Notes under the pieces: model-generated | Seen by the model: the letters and a program-made list of their open reading frames with translations, nothing else | Told to the model about the DNA's origin: nothing | Databases searched by the model: none | Made by a program: the position numbers and the translations under genes | Shown: positions 48,656 through 57,410 of the stretch, piece after piece | Numbering within the stretch: position 1 is the stretch's first letter | Layout: each line of letters starts with the position of its first letter | Source: Paenibacillus sp. V4I7 | GTDB lineage: Bacteria; Bacillota; Bacilli; Paenibacillales; NBRC-103111 | DNA length: 64,000 nucleotides | Reading direction: 5' to 3' | Assembly (NCBI RefSeq): GCF_030817275.1 | Contig: NZ_JAUSZD010000002.1 | Location: forward strand, 7,528,501 to 7,592,500

Positions 48656-49816
48656 TCAGCCCTGCCGCGCCGCCCGGATCGCTCGCCGAGCATTCAAATG
48701 TCCGGGCTTCCAGCGCGTATTCTCTCGCTTGTTAAGGCCAATCGCGCAGCGCCGCAGCGCACTTTTAATCTGCAGCGGCGACATCGGCTTGATCGATAAC
48801 ATCAAGGCGATGACGCCGCTGACATGGGCAGTGGCCATCGAAGTGCCACTTAGCTCGTTGTATTTGCCGTTAAGCCAGGACGAGTAGACCCGTTCACCTG
48901 GTGCATAGATATCAATTTGCTTCCCTCGGTTGCTGAAGGGAGCGATTTTGCCTAAGCGGGTTGTGGCTCCAACGGAGACGACCTGGGGGAAGCGGGCGGG
49001 GTAATCGACCGTTTTCTTTTTGCCGTCATTGCCGGATGAAGCTACGATGACTTTACCTCTGTAATACGCGTTCATGACAGCTTGCTCGAGAGAACGGTTG
49101 TATGATTTCATACCGAAACTCATATTGATAATATCGAGGTCGTTATGAACGCACCAATCAATACCGGCAATAATGTCCGAGACATAAGCGCTTCCAGCGT
49201 GGTCAAATGCTTTTACCGGATGAACGATGGATCTTGGAGCAACACCGACAATCCCTGAATGGCGGCCAGCTGCCGCGATGGTTCCGGCGATATGTGTGCC
49301 ATGTCCATTGTCATCATAGGGCAGCATGCTGCGGTTTAATAAATTGATGCCCCGTGAGATCGAATTGCGTAAGTCAGGATGATTGTAATCGATTCCGGTA
49401 TCGATGACCCCGATCCGAATGTTCTGACCTACCGATTTGTTCCAGACTTCAGGCGCGCCTACTTGATCGATGCCCCAAGGTATCGTGTGAGAGCCCGATA
49501 TATTGCTTGATCGTCTGGAGGTGATTTTGTTGCTCATCGCTTGATGAACAGTTATTTTGGTATCCTCTACGATGCTTGGCATACCGGGGATACCTCTGAG
49601 CTTGGTATCGGGACGAAGCGTGCAGGAGAAGGCGTGAATGATACTAAGATCGCGGACCTTGGAAAGATTTACGAACTGAGACTTCATTCGTTTCAGCGCA
49701 GATTTGCATGCATAGTAGTCCTTAGCCGATGAGAAATGGATGAGGTGCTTCTTGCCAGAATGCTTGGTGAGACCGATTTCCTCATGAAGCAAATGAAGAA
49801 AGGTGGCTATATCCAT
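48656..49816 (-). CDS. Subtilisin-like serine protease (S8) without signal peptide
   Basis: 386 residues. The catalytic triad is clear: D139 in GVIDTGIDYNHPDL, H172 in NGHGTHIAGT and S326 in SGTSMATAHVSG, with the oxyanion asparagine N263 in SSGNDG. Residues 1-110 could be an I9-like propeptide region but carry no secretion signal, so the enzyme is either intracellular or exported by a route not visible. The C-terminus is very basic (KSALRRCAIGLNKRENTRWK to the end). GGGGGG precedes ATG 49816. A hexamer-like tract follows the stop. Confidence 0.92.
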   Translation of the reverse strand: MDIATFLHLLHEEIGLTKHSGKKHLIHFSSAKDYYACKSALKRMKSQFVNLSKVRDLSIIHAFSCTLRPDTKLRGIPGMPSIVEDTKITVHQAMSNKITSRRSSNISGSHTIPWGIDQVGAPEVWNKSVGQNIRIGVIDTGIDYNHPDLRNSISRGINLLNRSMLPYDDNGHGTHIAGTIAAAGRHSGIVGVAPRSIVHPVKAFDHAGSAYVSDIIAGIDWCVHNDLDIINMSFGMKSYNRSLEQAVMNAYYRGKVIVASSGNDGKKKTVDYPARFPQVVSVGATTRLGKIAPFSNRGKQIDIYAPGERVYSSWLNGKYNELSGTSMATAHVSGVIALMLSIKPMSPLQIKSALRRCAIGLNKRENTRWKPGHLNARRAIRAARQG

Positions 49817-50167
49817 CGTGCCATCCCCCCATGACAGCTTAGAATCGAATCTCCCCTATCATATGTACAGGTCACCCCGTATGACCGTGTCATTGTCTCT
49901 ACAGAAATAAATGGGTGCGAAGCCGTGTCAGATGCGTAGGTTTTACATAGGATAAATAGAGAGGCGCGGGCAGGAGTGTCTCTTTCTCAGGTACTGGAAA
50001 CGGCTGTGATTCATTCACACCGCTTCCTTAGGATACAGTCGCAAGCGGAGGGGGACCTTCGCTTGTATCCATTTTAGGGGGAACGTTTTCTTCCCTGCGA
50101 AGGGGTGTATAAGGCATATGCTCGAAAGGTTTCTGAGTTGAAACGAAAGTATAAATTGTATACGCTT
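49817..50167. other. Intergenic region upstream of rpoE
   Basis: No gene is supported here. There is one hairpin, CGGTGTGAATGAATCACAGCCG on the minus strand near 50005-50027, split as CGG(T)GTGA / TCAC(AG)CCG, but no U-run. Confidence 0.5.
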
Positions 50168-50229
50168 GCTCCGCTCAACTTGACAAATACGCTCGTCCTC
50201 AGGACGACGAAAATAGTTTATCCTTGGGG
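50167..50229. repeat. Hairpin repeat, copy 1
   Basis: A central stem TCGTCC / GGACGA is framed by TGACAAATAC on one side and GTTTATCC on the other. The unit recurs at 57325-57390 with the same order of words. Confidence 0.6.
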
Positions 50230-50233
50230 ATAG

Positions 50234-50262
50234 TTGCATTTTTAGAAAAAATAGGTTTTACT
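50234..50262 (+). promoter_or_regulatory. Candidate rpoE promoter
   Basis: TTGCAT (50234-50239) and TTTACT (50257-50262) are 17 bases apart, about 65 bases before the rpoE start. Confidence 0.5.
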
Positions 50263-50334
50263 TAATGAAGATATTGGATAAGGTAGATAGAAGAACTGAA
50301 GAAGACGATCACGATCGAAAAGGATGTGCCTTAG

Positions 50335-50916
50335 ATGAGTAGCGAATACACACTCAAAATCACCACAGAGCAAGCGCGCGAAATGCCCATGGTGGATTTG
50401 GCGTTTGAATTACTGAAGTCGGCGAATACGCCGTTTTACTATCGTGACCTGATGGCTGAAATTGCTAAAATAAAAGGGCTGTCCGAGCAGCATGTTATGC
50501 AAGTGATTGCCCAACTATATACGGAAATCAACATCGATGGACGTTTTGCTTGCGTGGGTACGAACCTATGGGGTTTGAAACGCTGGTATCCTGTCGAGAA
50601 ATCAGACGATGCGGTTGGTAACGCGAAGCGTCCAAGAATCATTAACGACGAAGATGACGATCTGGATGAAGACATCTACGCGGAGGAAGAAGATACATAC
50701 GCAGAAGAAGATGAGTACGATACATTTGGTACCGAAACCGAAGAGGAAGAGGCGGAAGAGGATACTGAATTCTTCGAAGATGAAGAGATCGAAGAGGATC
50801 TTGGTGAAGCGGGTATTGAAGAAACAGACGAAGATAGCGAAGACGATTTAGATGAGGATTCCGATGAGGGAGACGAGGAAGACGATTTGGATGAAGAGGC
50901 TGAAGACGGCAAATAA
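50335..50916 (+). CDS. rpoE: RNA polymerase delta subunit
   Basis: 193 residues in two parts. The folded N-terminal half (about 1-90, HARE-HTH type) contains MPMVDLAFELLKSANTPFYY, LSEQHVMQVIAQLYTEINID and GRFACVGTNLWGLKRWYP. From about residue 105 on the chain is almost only D and E, the disordered acidic tail that lets delta displace nucleic acid from RNA polymerase and promote recycling. It is encoded directly upstream of pyrG, as in Bacillus. AAAAGG precedes ATG 50335 at a somewhat long distance. Confidence 0.95.
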   Translation: MSSEYTLKITTEQAREMPMVDLAFELLKSANTPFYYRDLMAEIAKIKGLSEQHVMQVIAQLYTEINIDGRFACVGTNLWGLKRWYPVEKSDDAVGNAKRPRIINDEDDDLDEDIYAEEEDTYAEEDEYDTFGTETEEEEAEEDTEFFEDEEIEEDLGEAGIEETDEDSEDDLDEDSDEGDEEDDLDEEAEDGK

Positions 50917-50922
50917 CTTGTC

Positions 50923-50963
50923 TTGACAGCCCCTATCTGTTCAGAGTAAACTATTGCATGGGC
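50923..50963 (+). promoter_or_regulatory. pyrG promoter with GGGC start
   Basis: TTGACA (50923-50928) and TAAACT (50947-50952) are 18 bases apart, and GGGC begins seven bases after the -10 box at 50960. A GGGC start is the hallmark of pyrG genes controlled by CTP through repeated G addition to the 5' end of the transcript. Confidence 0.75.
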
Positions 50964-50997
50964 TTTAAAAGAATCTTAACATTTCGCTCAAGCGTTC

Positions 50998-51033
50998 AAA
51001 AAGTGCCCCGTCACTACGGGTGTCACTTTTTTT
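50998..51033 (+). terminator. Terminator in the pyrG leader (candidate CTP attenuator)
   Basis: AAAAAGTG / CACTTTTTTT and CCCGT / ACGGG form a terminator 38 bases after the putative start, about 170 bases before pyrG. The 5' arm holds CCCC, which a poly-G 5' end could pair with. It would also end rpoE readthrough. After it the leader to 51202 is T-rich and has words shared with 39095-39190. Confidence 0.8.
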
Positions 51034-51202
51034 GTTTTTTTTAGTGTTTTTTTTGTGTTTTTTCACTTTATTTTCATGAAAAGCCTTATTTAGCAGAAGC
51101 TAATGCTTACAAAGTCATTCTTCTGGCAAAAGATAAGCTTATGCCTTACGACGTAAGTTCTTATATTACAAAACCATACTAAAACTCTAGGAGGCGTACA
51201 TA

Positions 51203-52804
51203 GTGACAAAATACATTTTCGTTACGGGAGGCGTAGTTTCATCCCTTGGCAAAGGAATTACAGCAGCGTCCTTAGGGAGATTGCTCAAAAACAGAGGTTT
51301 GAAAGTTACTATTCAAAAGTTTGACCCTTACATTAACGTGGATCCGGGAACTATGAGTCCTTATCAGCACGGAGAAGTGTTCGTAACCGACGATGGGGCA
51401 GAAACGGATTTGGACTTAGGTCATTATGAGCGTTTTATTGATATTAATCTTTCCAAAAGTTCTAACGTAACCTCAGGTAAAGTATACTCCTCCGTTATTA
51501 CCAAAGAGCGCAGAGGCGAATATCTGGGTGGTACGGTACAAGTTATCCCGCACATTACGAATGAAATTAAAGATCGCGTCCTTCGTGCAGGCCGTGAAGC
51601 GCAATCTGACGTTGTTATTACAGAAATTGGCGGAACCGTGGGCGATATCGAGAGCTTGCCCTTCTTAGAAGCTATACGTCAAATGAAAAATGATATCGGC
51701 CGCGAGAATGTCATGTATATTCACGTTACGCTGATTCCTTATATTAAAGCAGCTGGTGAAGTGAAGACGAAACCTACACAACACAGTGTAAAAGAACTAC
51801 GCGGGCTAGGGATTCAACCTCACGTTATCGTTTGCCGTACAGAACACTCCCTAACGGAAGATATGAAGCGTAAGTTAGCTTTATTCTGTGATATCGATCC
51901 TGCAGCTGTAATTGAGTGTAAGGATGCAGAAACTTTATACGAAGTTCCGATGATGCTTCGTGAGCAAGGGCTTGACGATTATGTCGTTAATCACCTGAAA
52001 CTACGGACGAACGAGCCGGATATGAAGGAATGGGAAAGCCTTGTTCGTAAAGTTAAATCATTAACGAAGAAAACAGAAATTGCGATCGTGGGGAAATACG
52101 TTGCGCTGCATGACGCTTACCTAAGTATTGTTGAAGCACTAGGTCATGCCGGCATCGATAATGACTCCGAAATTAATATCCGTTGGGTGAATGCAGAAGA
52201 TATTTTTGAACATAACGTCCATCAGCTTCTTTCAGGTGTCCAAGGTATTCTTGTACCTGGTGGATTCGGTGATCGCGGTATTGAAGGTAAAGTGGAAGCA
52301 ATCCGTTATGCCCGTGAAAAGGAAATTCCATTCTTTGGGATTTGCTTGGGTATGCAGGTTGCTGTCATTGAATATGCGCGTTCCGTTACAGGCTTGGATG
52401 GCGCGAACAGCTCCGAGATTAATCCTACAACGGCTTATCCGGTTATCGATCTACTGCCAGAGCAGAAGGATATCGAGAATTTAGGCGGTACAATGCGTCT
52501 TGGTTTATATCCTTGCAAGGTTGTTCCGGGCTCTCTTGCAGAGCAATGTTACAATGATGAGCTTATCTATGAGAGACATCGTCACCGGTATGAATTTAAC
52601 AATGAATACCGTGAATTGATTGAATCTGCTGGTTTGCGCATTTCCGGTACGTCACCGGACGGTCGATTGGTTGAGATGGTCGAGCTTCCAGGTCACCCTT
52701 GGTTCCTTGCTGTTCAATTCCATCCGGAATTTACATCGCGTCCGAATCGTCCGCAGCCGCTTTTCCGTGAGTTCGTGAAAGCCGCTCAGTTGATCGCTCG
52801 TTAA
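51203..52804 (+). CDS. pyrG: CTP synthase
   Basis: 533 residues from GTG 51203, eight bases behind AGGAGG. The N-terminal synthetase domain starts with KYIFVTGGVVSSLGKGITAA (P-loop), followed by QKFDPYINVDPGTMSPYQHGEVFVTDDG. The C-terminal glutamine amidotransferase domain has the nucleophile in FFGICLGMQ and the H-x-E pair in VQFHPEFTSRP. It aminates UTP to CTP using ammonia from glutamine. The leader structure indicates control by CTP supply. Confidence 0.97.
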   Translation: MTKYIFVTGGVVSSLGKGITAASLGRLLKNRGLKVTIQKFDPYINVDPGTMSPYQHGEVFVTDDGAETDLDLGHYERFIDINLSKSSNVTSGKVYSSVITKERRGEYLGGTVQVIPHITNEIKDRVLRAGREAQSDVVITEIGGTVGDIESLPFLEAIRQMKNDIGRENVMYIHVTLIPYIKAAGEVKTKPTQHSVKELRGLGIQPHVIVCRTEHSLTEDMKRKLALFCDIDPAAVIECKDAETLYEVPMMLREQGLDDYVVNHLKLRTNEPDMKEWESLVRKVKSLTKKTEIAIVGKYVALHDAYLSIVEALGHAGIDNDSEINIRWVNAEDIFEHNVHQLLSGVQGILVPGGFGDRGIEGKVEAIRYAREKEIPFFGICLGMQVAVIEYARSVTGLDGANSSEINPTTAYPVIDLLPEQKDIENLGGTMRLGLYPCKVVPGSLAEQCYNDELIYERHRHRYEFNNEYRELIESAGLRISGTSPDGRLVEMVELPGHPWFLAVQFHPEFTSRPNRPQPLFREFVKAAQLIAR

Positions 52805-52876
52805 TTCTTACTTTAACGGTTGTCCCTCCAGATAACCAACTTATTTGTAAAACTTTTCAATTAGTTTTGTCCCTCA

Positions 52877-52903
52877 GAAGGAAATCGAAAATGAATAGCG
52901 AAT
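52877..52903 (+). promoter_or_regulatory. Candidate sigma-H promoter of spo0F
   Basis: GAAGGAAAT (52877-52885) fits the sigma-H -35 consensus RnAGGAwww and AGCGAAT (52897-52903) fits the -10 consensus RnnGAAT, with an 11-base spacer. In Bacillus spo0F also has a sigma-H promoter. Confidence 0.65.
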
Positions 52904-52961
52904 ACCTTTAGAAACATAAACGTGGGAATTTGTTATTCGTTTTCGGGAGGGAATTAGGCTG

Positions 52962-53354
52962 ATGAAGAAAAAGGTATTGATTGTCGACGATCAAAATGGA
53001 ATTCGCGTACTACTCATGGAGGTATTCAGTAACGAAGGTTACGATACCTATCAGGCTTCCAATGGCAAGTTGGCCTTGGAAATCGTGAAAAATTCTTCAC
53101 CTGATCTTATACTACTGGATATGAAAATTCCTGGTATGGACGGTCTGGATATTTTGAAACATGTTAAAGCCATTGATGCATCGATTAAAGTGATTATGAT
53201 GACAGCTTATGGCGAACTCGATATGATTAAAGAAGCAACGGATTTGGGTGCGATTATGCACTTTACGAAGCCTTTTGATATTGATGAATTGCGTATGGCG
53301 GTTAATATGCAGCTTAATAATGAATCAAGCAGCGGTTTTGCAGTGGGATCCTAG
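52962..53354 (+). CDS. spo0F: Sporulation response regulator Spo0F
   Basis: 130 residues, a single receiver domain without output domain. The acidic pair D9-D10, phospho-acceptor D53 in LLDMKIPGMDG, T81 in MMTAYGE and K103 in FTKPFD are all present. Spo0F carries phosphate from sensor kinases to Spo0B and so to Spo0A. It lies between pyrG and fba as in Bacillus. GGGAGGG is ten bases upstream of ATG 52962. Two PAS kinases in this window could be upstream donors, which is inference. Confidence 0.95.
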   Translation: MKKKVLIVDDQNGIRVLLMEVFSNEGYDTYQASNGKLALEIVKNSSPDLILLDMKIPGMDGLDILKHVKAIDASIKVIMMTAYGELDMIKEATDLGAIMHFTKPFDIDELRMAVNMQLNNESSSGFAVGS

Positions 53355-53372
53355 TCATAGGGTCTTTTTTTT
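53347..53372 (+). terminator. spo0F terminator overlapping its stop codon
   Basis: GATCCTA / TAGGGTC with a 4-base loop is followed by eight U; the TAG stop is part of the 5' arm and loop. Confidence 0.82.
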
Positions 53373-53486
53373 GTTGTCGAAAAAACGAGGGCTTGGTTAT
53401 CATTTGAAAATTTATGTGCTATAATAACTCAGGTATGACAAAGAGCGGTATACGCATCTACTATAGGTTCTAGGAGGAAGAGAAAC

Positions 53487-54341
53487 ATGGCATTGGTTTC
53501 AATGAATGAATTTTTACCTAAAGCAAAAGCGAACAAATTCGCGGTGGGTCAATTTAATATGAACAACCTTGAATTCGCTCAAGCGATTGTGGAAGCTGCA
53601 ATCGAATTAAAATCCCCGTTCATTTATGGTGTTAGCGAAGGCGCACTAAAATATATGGGTATCGAGTTTACAGTAGCAATTGCTGAAGCTGCAGCTAAAA
53701 AATCCGGTCTGCCGATCGCTTTGCACTTAGATCATGGCAGTTCCTTTGAAGTAGCAATGAAATGTATCCGTGCAGGATTCAGCTCCGTTATGTTCGATGG
53801 TTCCCACTATTCTTTCGAAGAAAACATTCGTTTGACGAAAGAAGTCGTAAAAGCAGCTCGTGCAATGGGCGTATCCGTTGAGGGTGAGCTTGGAACAATT
53901 GGCGGCGTTGAGGACGACATCTCTGTTGATGAAGAGCACGCTAACCTTGCAAAACCAGAAGAAGCTATCCGTTTCTACGAAGAAACAGGTGTTGACTGTC
54001 TGGCTATCGCTGTAGGTACTGCACATGGTATGTACGCAGGCGAGCCTAACATTCACTTTGATATTATCGAAGCGGTTTCCAAAGCGATTCCAGTTCCTGT
54101 TGTTCTACACGGTGGATCCGGCGTTCCTGACGAAATGATTCGTAGATCTATCGCAGCAGGCGTTGGTAAAATCAACGTGAACACAGAGAACCAAGTGGCT
54201 TGTACAGAGAATATCCGCGCAGCTCTGGCTAAAGATGCCAAAATTTATGATCCTCGTAAATATCTCACCCCAGCACGTAATGCTATGATCGAAGTAGTAA
54301 AATCCAAAATTCAATTGTTCGGAAGCAGCAACCAAGCTTAA
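53487..54341 (+). CDS. fba: Class II fructose-1,6-bisphosphate aldolase
   Basis: 284 residues. Zinc ligands appear in ALHLDHGSSFE (H-x-D-H), in GTAHGMY and in VLHGGSGVPDE; the catalytic aspartate is the one in HLDHG, and KINVNTE with the phosphate-binding G-G-S loop completes the site. It cleaves fructose-1,6-bisphosphate in glycolysis. AGGAGG lies ten bases upstream of the start. A TATAAT near 53422 may be the -10 box. Confidence 0.96.
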   Translation: MALVSMNEFLPKAKANKFAVGQFNMNNLEFAQAIVEAAIELKSPFIYGVSEGALKYMGIEFTVAIAEAAAKKSGLPIALHLDHGSSFEVAMKCIRAGFSSVMFDGSHYSFEENIRLTKEVVKAARAMGVSVEGELGTIGGVEDDISVDEEHANLAKPEEAIRFYEETGVDCLAIAVGTAHGMYAGEPNIHFDIIEAVSKAIPVPVVLHGGSGVPDEMIRRSIAAGVGKINVNTENQVACTENIRAALAKDAKIYDPRKYLTPARNAMIEVVKSKIQLFGSSNQA

Positions 54342-54372
54342 TTCCAATTGTATAGACAGGGTAGGAAATGTA

Positions 54373-54425
54373 GTAATGCACAGACGGAGGATAGACGAAA
54401 GAATGTCTTCCGTCTGTGTCATTAC
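54373..54425 (+). terminator. Long hairpin after fba
   Basis: GTAATG-ACAGACGGA pairs with TCCGTCTGTG-CATTAC across an 18-base loop. A U-run comes only about 20 bases later, so it may protect the mRNA end rather than terminate. 54426-54691 shows no gene and only the murA ribosome site. Confidence 0.6.
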
Positions 54426-54691
54426 GAGCGTTTCCTTCTTCTATTTTTTTGCGCTTATGTTCTCAGAGAGAACGAAGTTGTTTTAGTTTGTGAAGGATCG
54501 CTTTTTTTGTATGGTGTTGTAAGAAATTATATTTTTCTAGTCTTACTTCGTGTGAACCTTGACTATCGCTAGTCTTAAAGACGGTGGAGTCAATTATTAT
54601 TGGTAAAGTTTCTGTTGGGTTAGGTTGCATTGGTTGTTTTACTTGTTTGATTTACTACGTGTAAGTAGGCACCTGGTTTAGGGGGAGAATC

Positions 54692-55954
54692 ATGTTGGAA
54701 AAATTAATGGTGGTCGGGGGACGTCCACTACGGGGAACAGTTCAAATTAGCGGGGCAAAGAATAGTGCAGTTGCACTCATTCCGGCCGCAGTACTTGCTG
54801 AAACATCGGTTACTTTGGATAATCTGCCTCATCTAAGTGATGTGGCTATATATACAGAAATTTTGACGGATTTAGGGGCTACCATAGACTGGAACGAAGA
54901 TCGGATGACGATCGACCCAAGTCGGATGAAATCACTTCCTATGCCGAATGGCAAAGTAAAGAAGCTTAGAGCATCCTACTATTTAATGGGAGCGCTGCTC
55001 GGAAGATTTGGAGAGGCGACGATTGGTCTGCCAGGTGGTTGTAACTTCGAACCGCGTCCGATTGATTTGCACATAAAAGGTTTTGAAGCTTTAGGTGCCG
55101 AGGTTAGCAATGAGAATGGCGCCTTAAAGATACGCGCGAAAGAGCTGCGCGGTGCCAAAATATACTTAGATATGGCGAGTGTTGGAGCGACGATTAACAT
55201 CATGCTGGCTGCCTCACGCGCTAAAGGCGTTACGATTATCGAAAATGCGGCCAAAGAGCCTGAAATCATAGATGTGGCAACACTTTTAAACTCGATGGGT
55301 GCCAAAATTAAGGGCGCTGGAACAGAGACCATTCGTATCGAAGGCGTAACTGAGATGCATGGTTGCCGCCATTCCATTATTCCTGACCGTATTCAAGCAG
55401 GTACGTACATGATTGCTGCAGCGGCTACACGCGGCGATGTGACGGTCGACAATGTCATTCCTAAACATATGGAGGCTCTGACGGCAAAGCTTCAGGAGAT
55501 GGGCGTTCATATTTATGAAATGGATGAGTCGATTCGTGTTGTGGGACAGCCCGAATATGAAAGCGTCGATGTGAAAGCATTAATTTACCCGGGGTTTGCG
55601 ACGGACCTACAGTCTCCGATGGCGAGCTTACTTTGCCAAGCTAAAGGAGTTAGCATATTAACGGACCACGTTTATAGTAATCGTTTCAAGCATATTCCTG
55701 AGCTTGTGCGTATGGGAGCAAAGATGAAAGTCGAAGGACGCTCAGCGATTATTGAGGGTTCACAGCTTAGTTCAGCTAAAGTGAGAGCAACAGATTTGAG
55801 AGCAGGAGCTTCTCTTGTACTCGCGGGACTTAGTGTAAGAACAGGTGGCATCACAGAAGTATCCGGGGTTGAGTTTATTGATCGTGGTTATGAGAACTTG
55901 GTATTCAACTTATCTTCACTAGGTGCCGAGGTTTGGCGCGAGAGCGAGGAATAA
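54692..55954 (+). CDS. murA: UDP-N-acetylglucosamine 1-carboxyvinyltransferase
   Basis: 420 residues, the EPSP-synthase fold. K23 in ISGAKNSAVAL and the reactive cysteine C117 in LPGGCNFEPRPIDLH are present; C117 is the fosfomycin target, so the enzyme should be sensitive. R/D residues of the active site are seen in GYENLVFNLSSLGA and DLRAGASLVLAG. It makes the first committed precursor of peptidoglycan. In Firmicutes there are two paralogues; the position upstream of rho matches the second one (murAB/murZ). GGGGGAG precedes ATG 54692. Confidence 0.95.
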   Translation: MLEKLMVVGGRPLRGTVQISGAKNSAVALIPAAVLAETSVTLDNLPHLSDVAIYTEILTDLGATIDWNEDRMTIDPSRMKSLPMPNGKVKKLRASYYLMGALLGRFGEATIGLPGGCNFEPRPIDLHIKGFEALGAEVSNENGALKIRAKELRGAKIYLDMASVGATINIMLAASRAKGVTIIENAAKEPEIIDVATLLNSMGAKIKGAGTETIRIEGVTEMHGCRHSIIPDRIQAGTYMIAAAATRGDVTVDNVIPKHMEALTAKLQEMGVHIYEMDESIRVVGQPEYESVDVKALIYPGFATDLQSPMASLLCQAKGVSILTDHVYSNRFKHIPELVRMGAKMKVEGRSAIIEGSQLSSAKVRATDLRAGASLVLAGLSVRTGGITEVSGVEFIDRGYENLVFNLSSLGAEVWRESEE

Positions 55955-56016
55955 AGTACCAAGTAACAGGCAATGCTAGAATCCAATTGAAAATTTAATA
56001 GTTTGGTGGTTGAAAC

Positions 56017-57312
56017 ATGAGCATGCAGCTTGCTGAGCTTGAAGTACTCAAGCTTACTGAATTATATAAACTAGCTAAGAAACATCAGATCCAATACTAC
56101 GGTACGCTGAAGAAAAAAGAACTCATCTTTGCAATTTTACGTGCACAAGCTGCTGAGAGCGGTCTAATGTTCATGCAAGGTGTTCTCGAGATCCTTCAGG
56201 AAGGCTTTGGATTCTTGCGTCCAATTAATTACCTTCCAAGCTCAGAGGACATTTATATCTCGGCTTCTCAGATTCGCAAATTTGATTTGCGGTCCGGGGA
56301 CATTGTATCGGGCAAATGTCGTCCGCCCAAGGAGAATGAGCGCTATTTCGGGCTTCTTCAAGTTGAAGCGGTGAATGGAGAGAAGCCGGAAACGGCAGCG
56401 GAACGACTTCATTTCCCTGCGTTGACACCGCTTTATCCAGACACTCGGATTACGCTCGAAACGGAGCCAAATAAGATTTCCATGCGTATCATGGATTTGC
56501 TTGCTCCTGTAGGTCTAGGTCAACGTGGTTTGATCGTAGCACCTCCTAAAGCAGGGAAAACATTATTGCTTAAGGAAATTGCCAACAGTATTTCCACCAA
56601 TTATCCTGAAATTGAACTCTTCGTTCTGCTCATTGATGAGCGGCCAGAGGAAGTTACGGATATGCAGCGTTCAGTTAAAGGGGAAGTTGTTGCATCTACC
56701 TTTGATGAACTTCCTGAGAATCATATCAAGGTCGCAGAGCTAGTTTTAGAACGCGCGATGCGTCTAGTTGAACATAAGAAAGATGTTGTCATTCTCATGG
56801 ACAGTATTACCCGGTTGGCTAGGGCCTATAACCTTGTGGTTCCTGCTTCGGGCCGGACGCTAACGGGTGGTATAGACCCTGCTGCCTTTCATCGGCCTAA
56901 ACGTTTCTTCGGGGCCGCTCGTAACATTGAAGAAGGCGGCAGTTTGACGATTCTTGCTACAGCTCTTGTAGAAACAGGATCACGTATGGATGATGTCATT
57001 TATGAAGAATTTAAAGGTACAGGTAATTTAGAGCTTCATCTTGACCGTAAAATGGCTGAACGCCGTATTTTCCCTGCAATTGATATTCGTAGATCCGGTA
57101 CGCGCCGCGAGGAAGCACTCCTTGGCAAAGATGAGCTCGAGAAAGTATGGGCACTTCGCAAAGGGATGAACGATTCGCATGAATATACAGAATCCTTCAT
57201 TAAGAAGCTTGCCGATACGAAGACCAATCAAGAGTTTTTGGACTCTTTGGCATCCCCTTCAGTAGGATCTACAGGGGTTAACAAAGGTAAGGTCAAGAAT
57301 TCAGCTTCCTAA
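56017..57312 (+). CDS. rho: Transcription termination factor Rho
   Basis: 431 residues. An N-terminal Rho domain (LKLTELYKLAKKHQIQYYGT) leads to the cold-shock RNA-binding domain (GVLEILQEGFGFLRP to about 120), then the hexameric ATPase with Walker A PPKAGKTLLL, Walker B VVILMDSITRLARAYN, the Q-loop region and the R-loop RRSGTRREE. No insertion of the kind found in actinobacterial Rho is present. It starts 62 bases after murA. The C-terminal tail is rich in S, T and K. Confidence 0.96.
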   Translation: MSMQLAELEVLKLTELYKLAKKHQIQYYGTLKKKELIFAILRAQAAESGLMFMQGVLEILQEGFGFLRPINYLPSSEDIYISASQIRKFDLRSGDIVSGKCRPPKENERYFGLLQVEAVNGEKPETAAERLHFPALTPLYPDTRITLETEPNKISMRIMDLLAPVGLGQRGLIVAPPKAGKTLLLKEIANSISTNYPEIELFVLLIDERPEEVTDMQRSVKGEVVASTFDELPENHIKVAELVLERAMRLVEHKKDVVILMDSITRLARAYNLVVPASGRTLTGGIDPAAFHRPKRFFGAARNIEEGGSLTILATALVETGSRMDDVIYEEFKGTGNLELHLDRKMAERRIFPAIDIRRSGTRREEALLGKDELEKVWALRKGMNDSHEYTESFIKKLADTKTNQEFLDSLASPSVGSTGVNKGKVKNSAS

Positions 57313-57324
57313 GCTTCAAATAAT

Positions 57325-57390
57325 CTGCTTCGCATCAATCATGACAAACACAGTCGTCCTTAAGGACGACTTAAGTCGTTTATCCATGAT
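57325..57390. repeat. Hairpin repeat, copy 2
   Basis: Same word order as the unit at 50167-50229: TGACAAACAC, the stem TCGTCCT / AGGACGA, then GTTTATCC. The outer ends GCATCA / TGATGC add a larger imperfect palindrome. It lies between rho and the radical-SAM gene. Confidence 0.6.
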
Positions 57391-57410
57391 GCACAAAGAG
57401 GAGTACCGTT

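Noticed and set aside
48481..48693. Minus-strand frame coding for alternating K/R-A after the subtilase
   Set aside because: Different frame from the protease and produced by the hexamer tract; a frameshifted extension is possible but not shown.
48465..48887. Plus-strand frame over the hexamer tract
   Set aside because: Low-complexity translation overlapping the subtilase end; no support as a gene.
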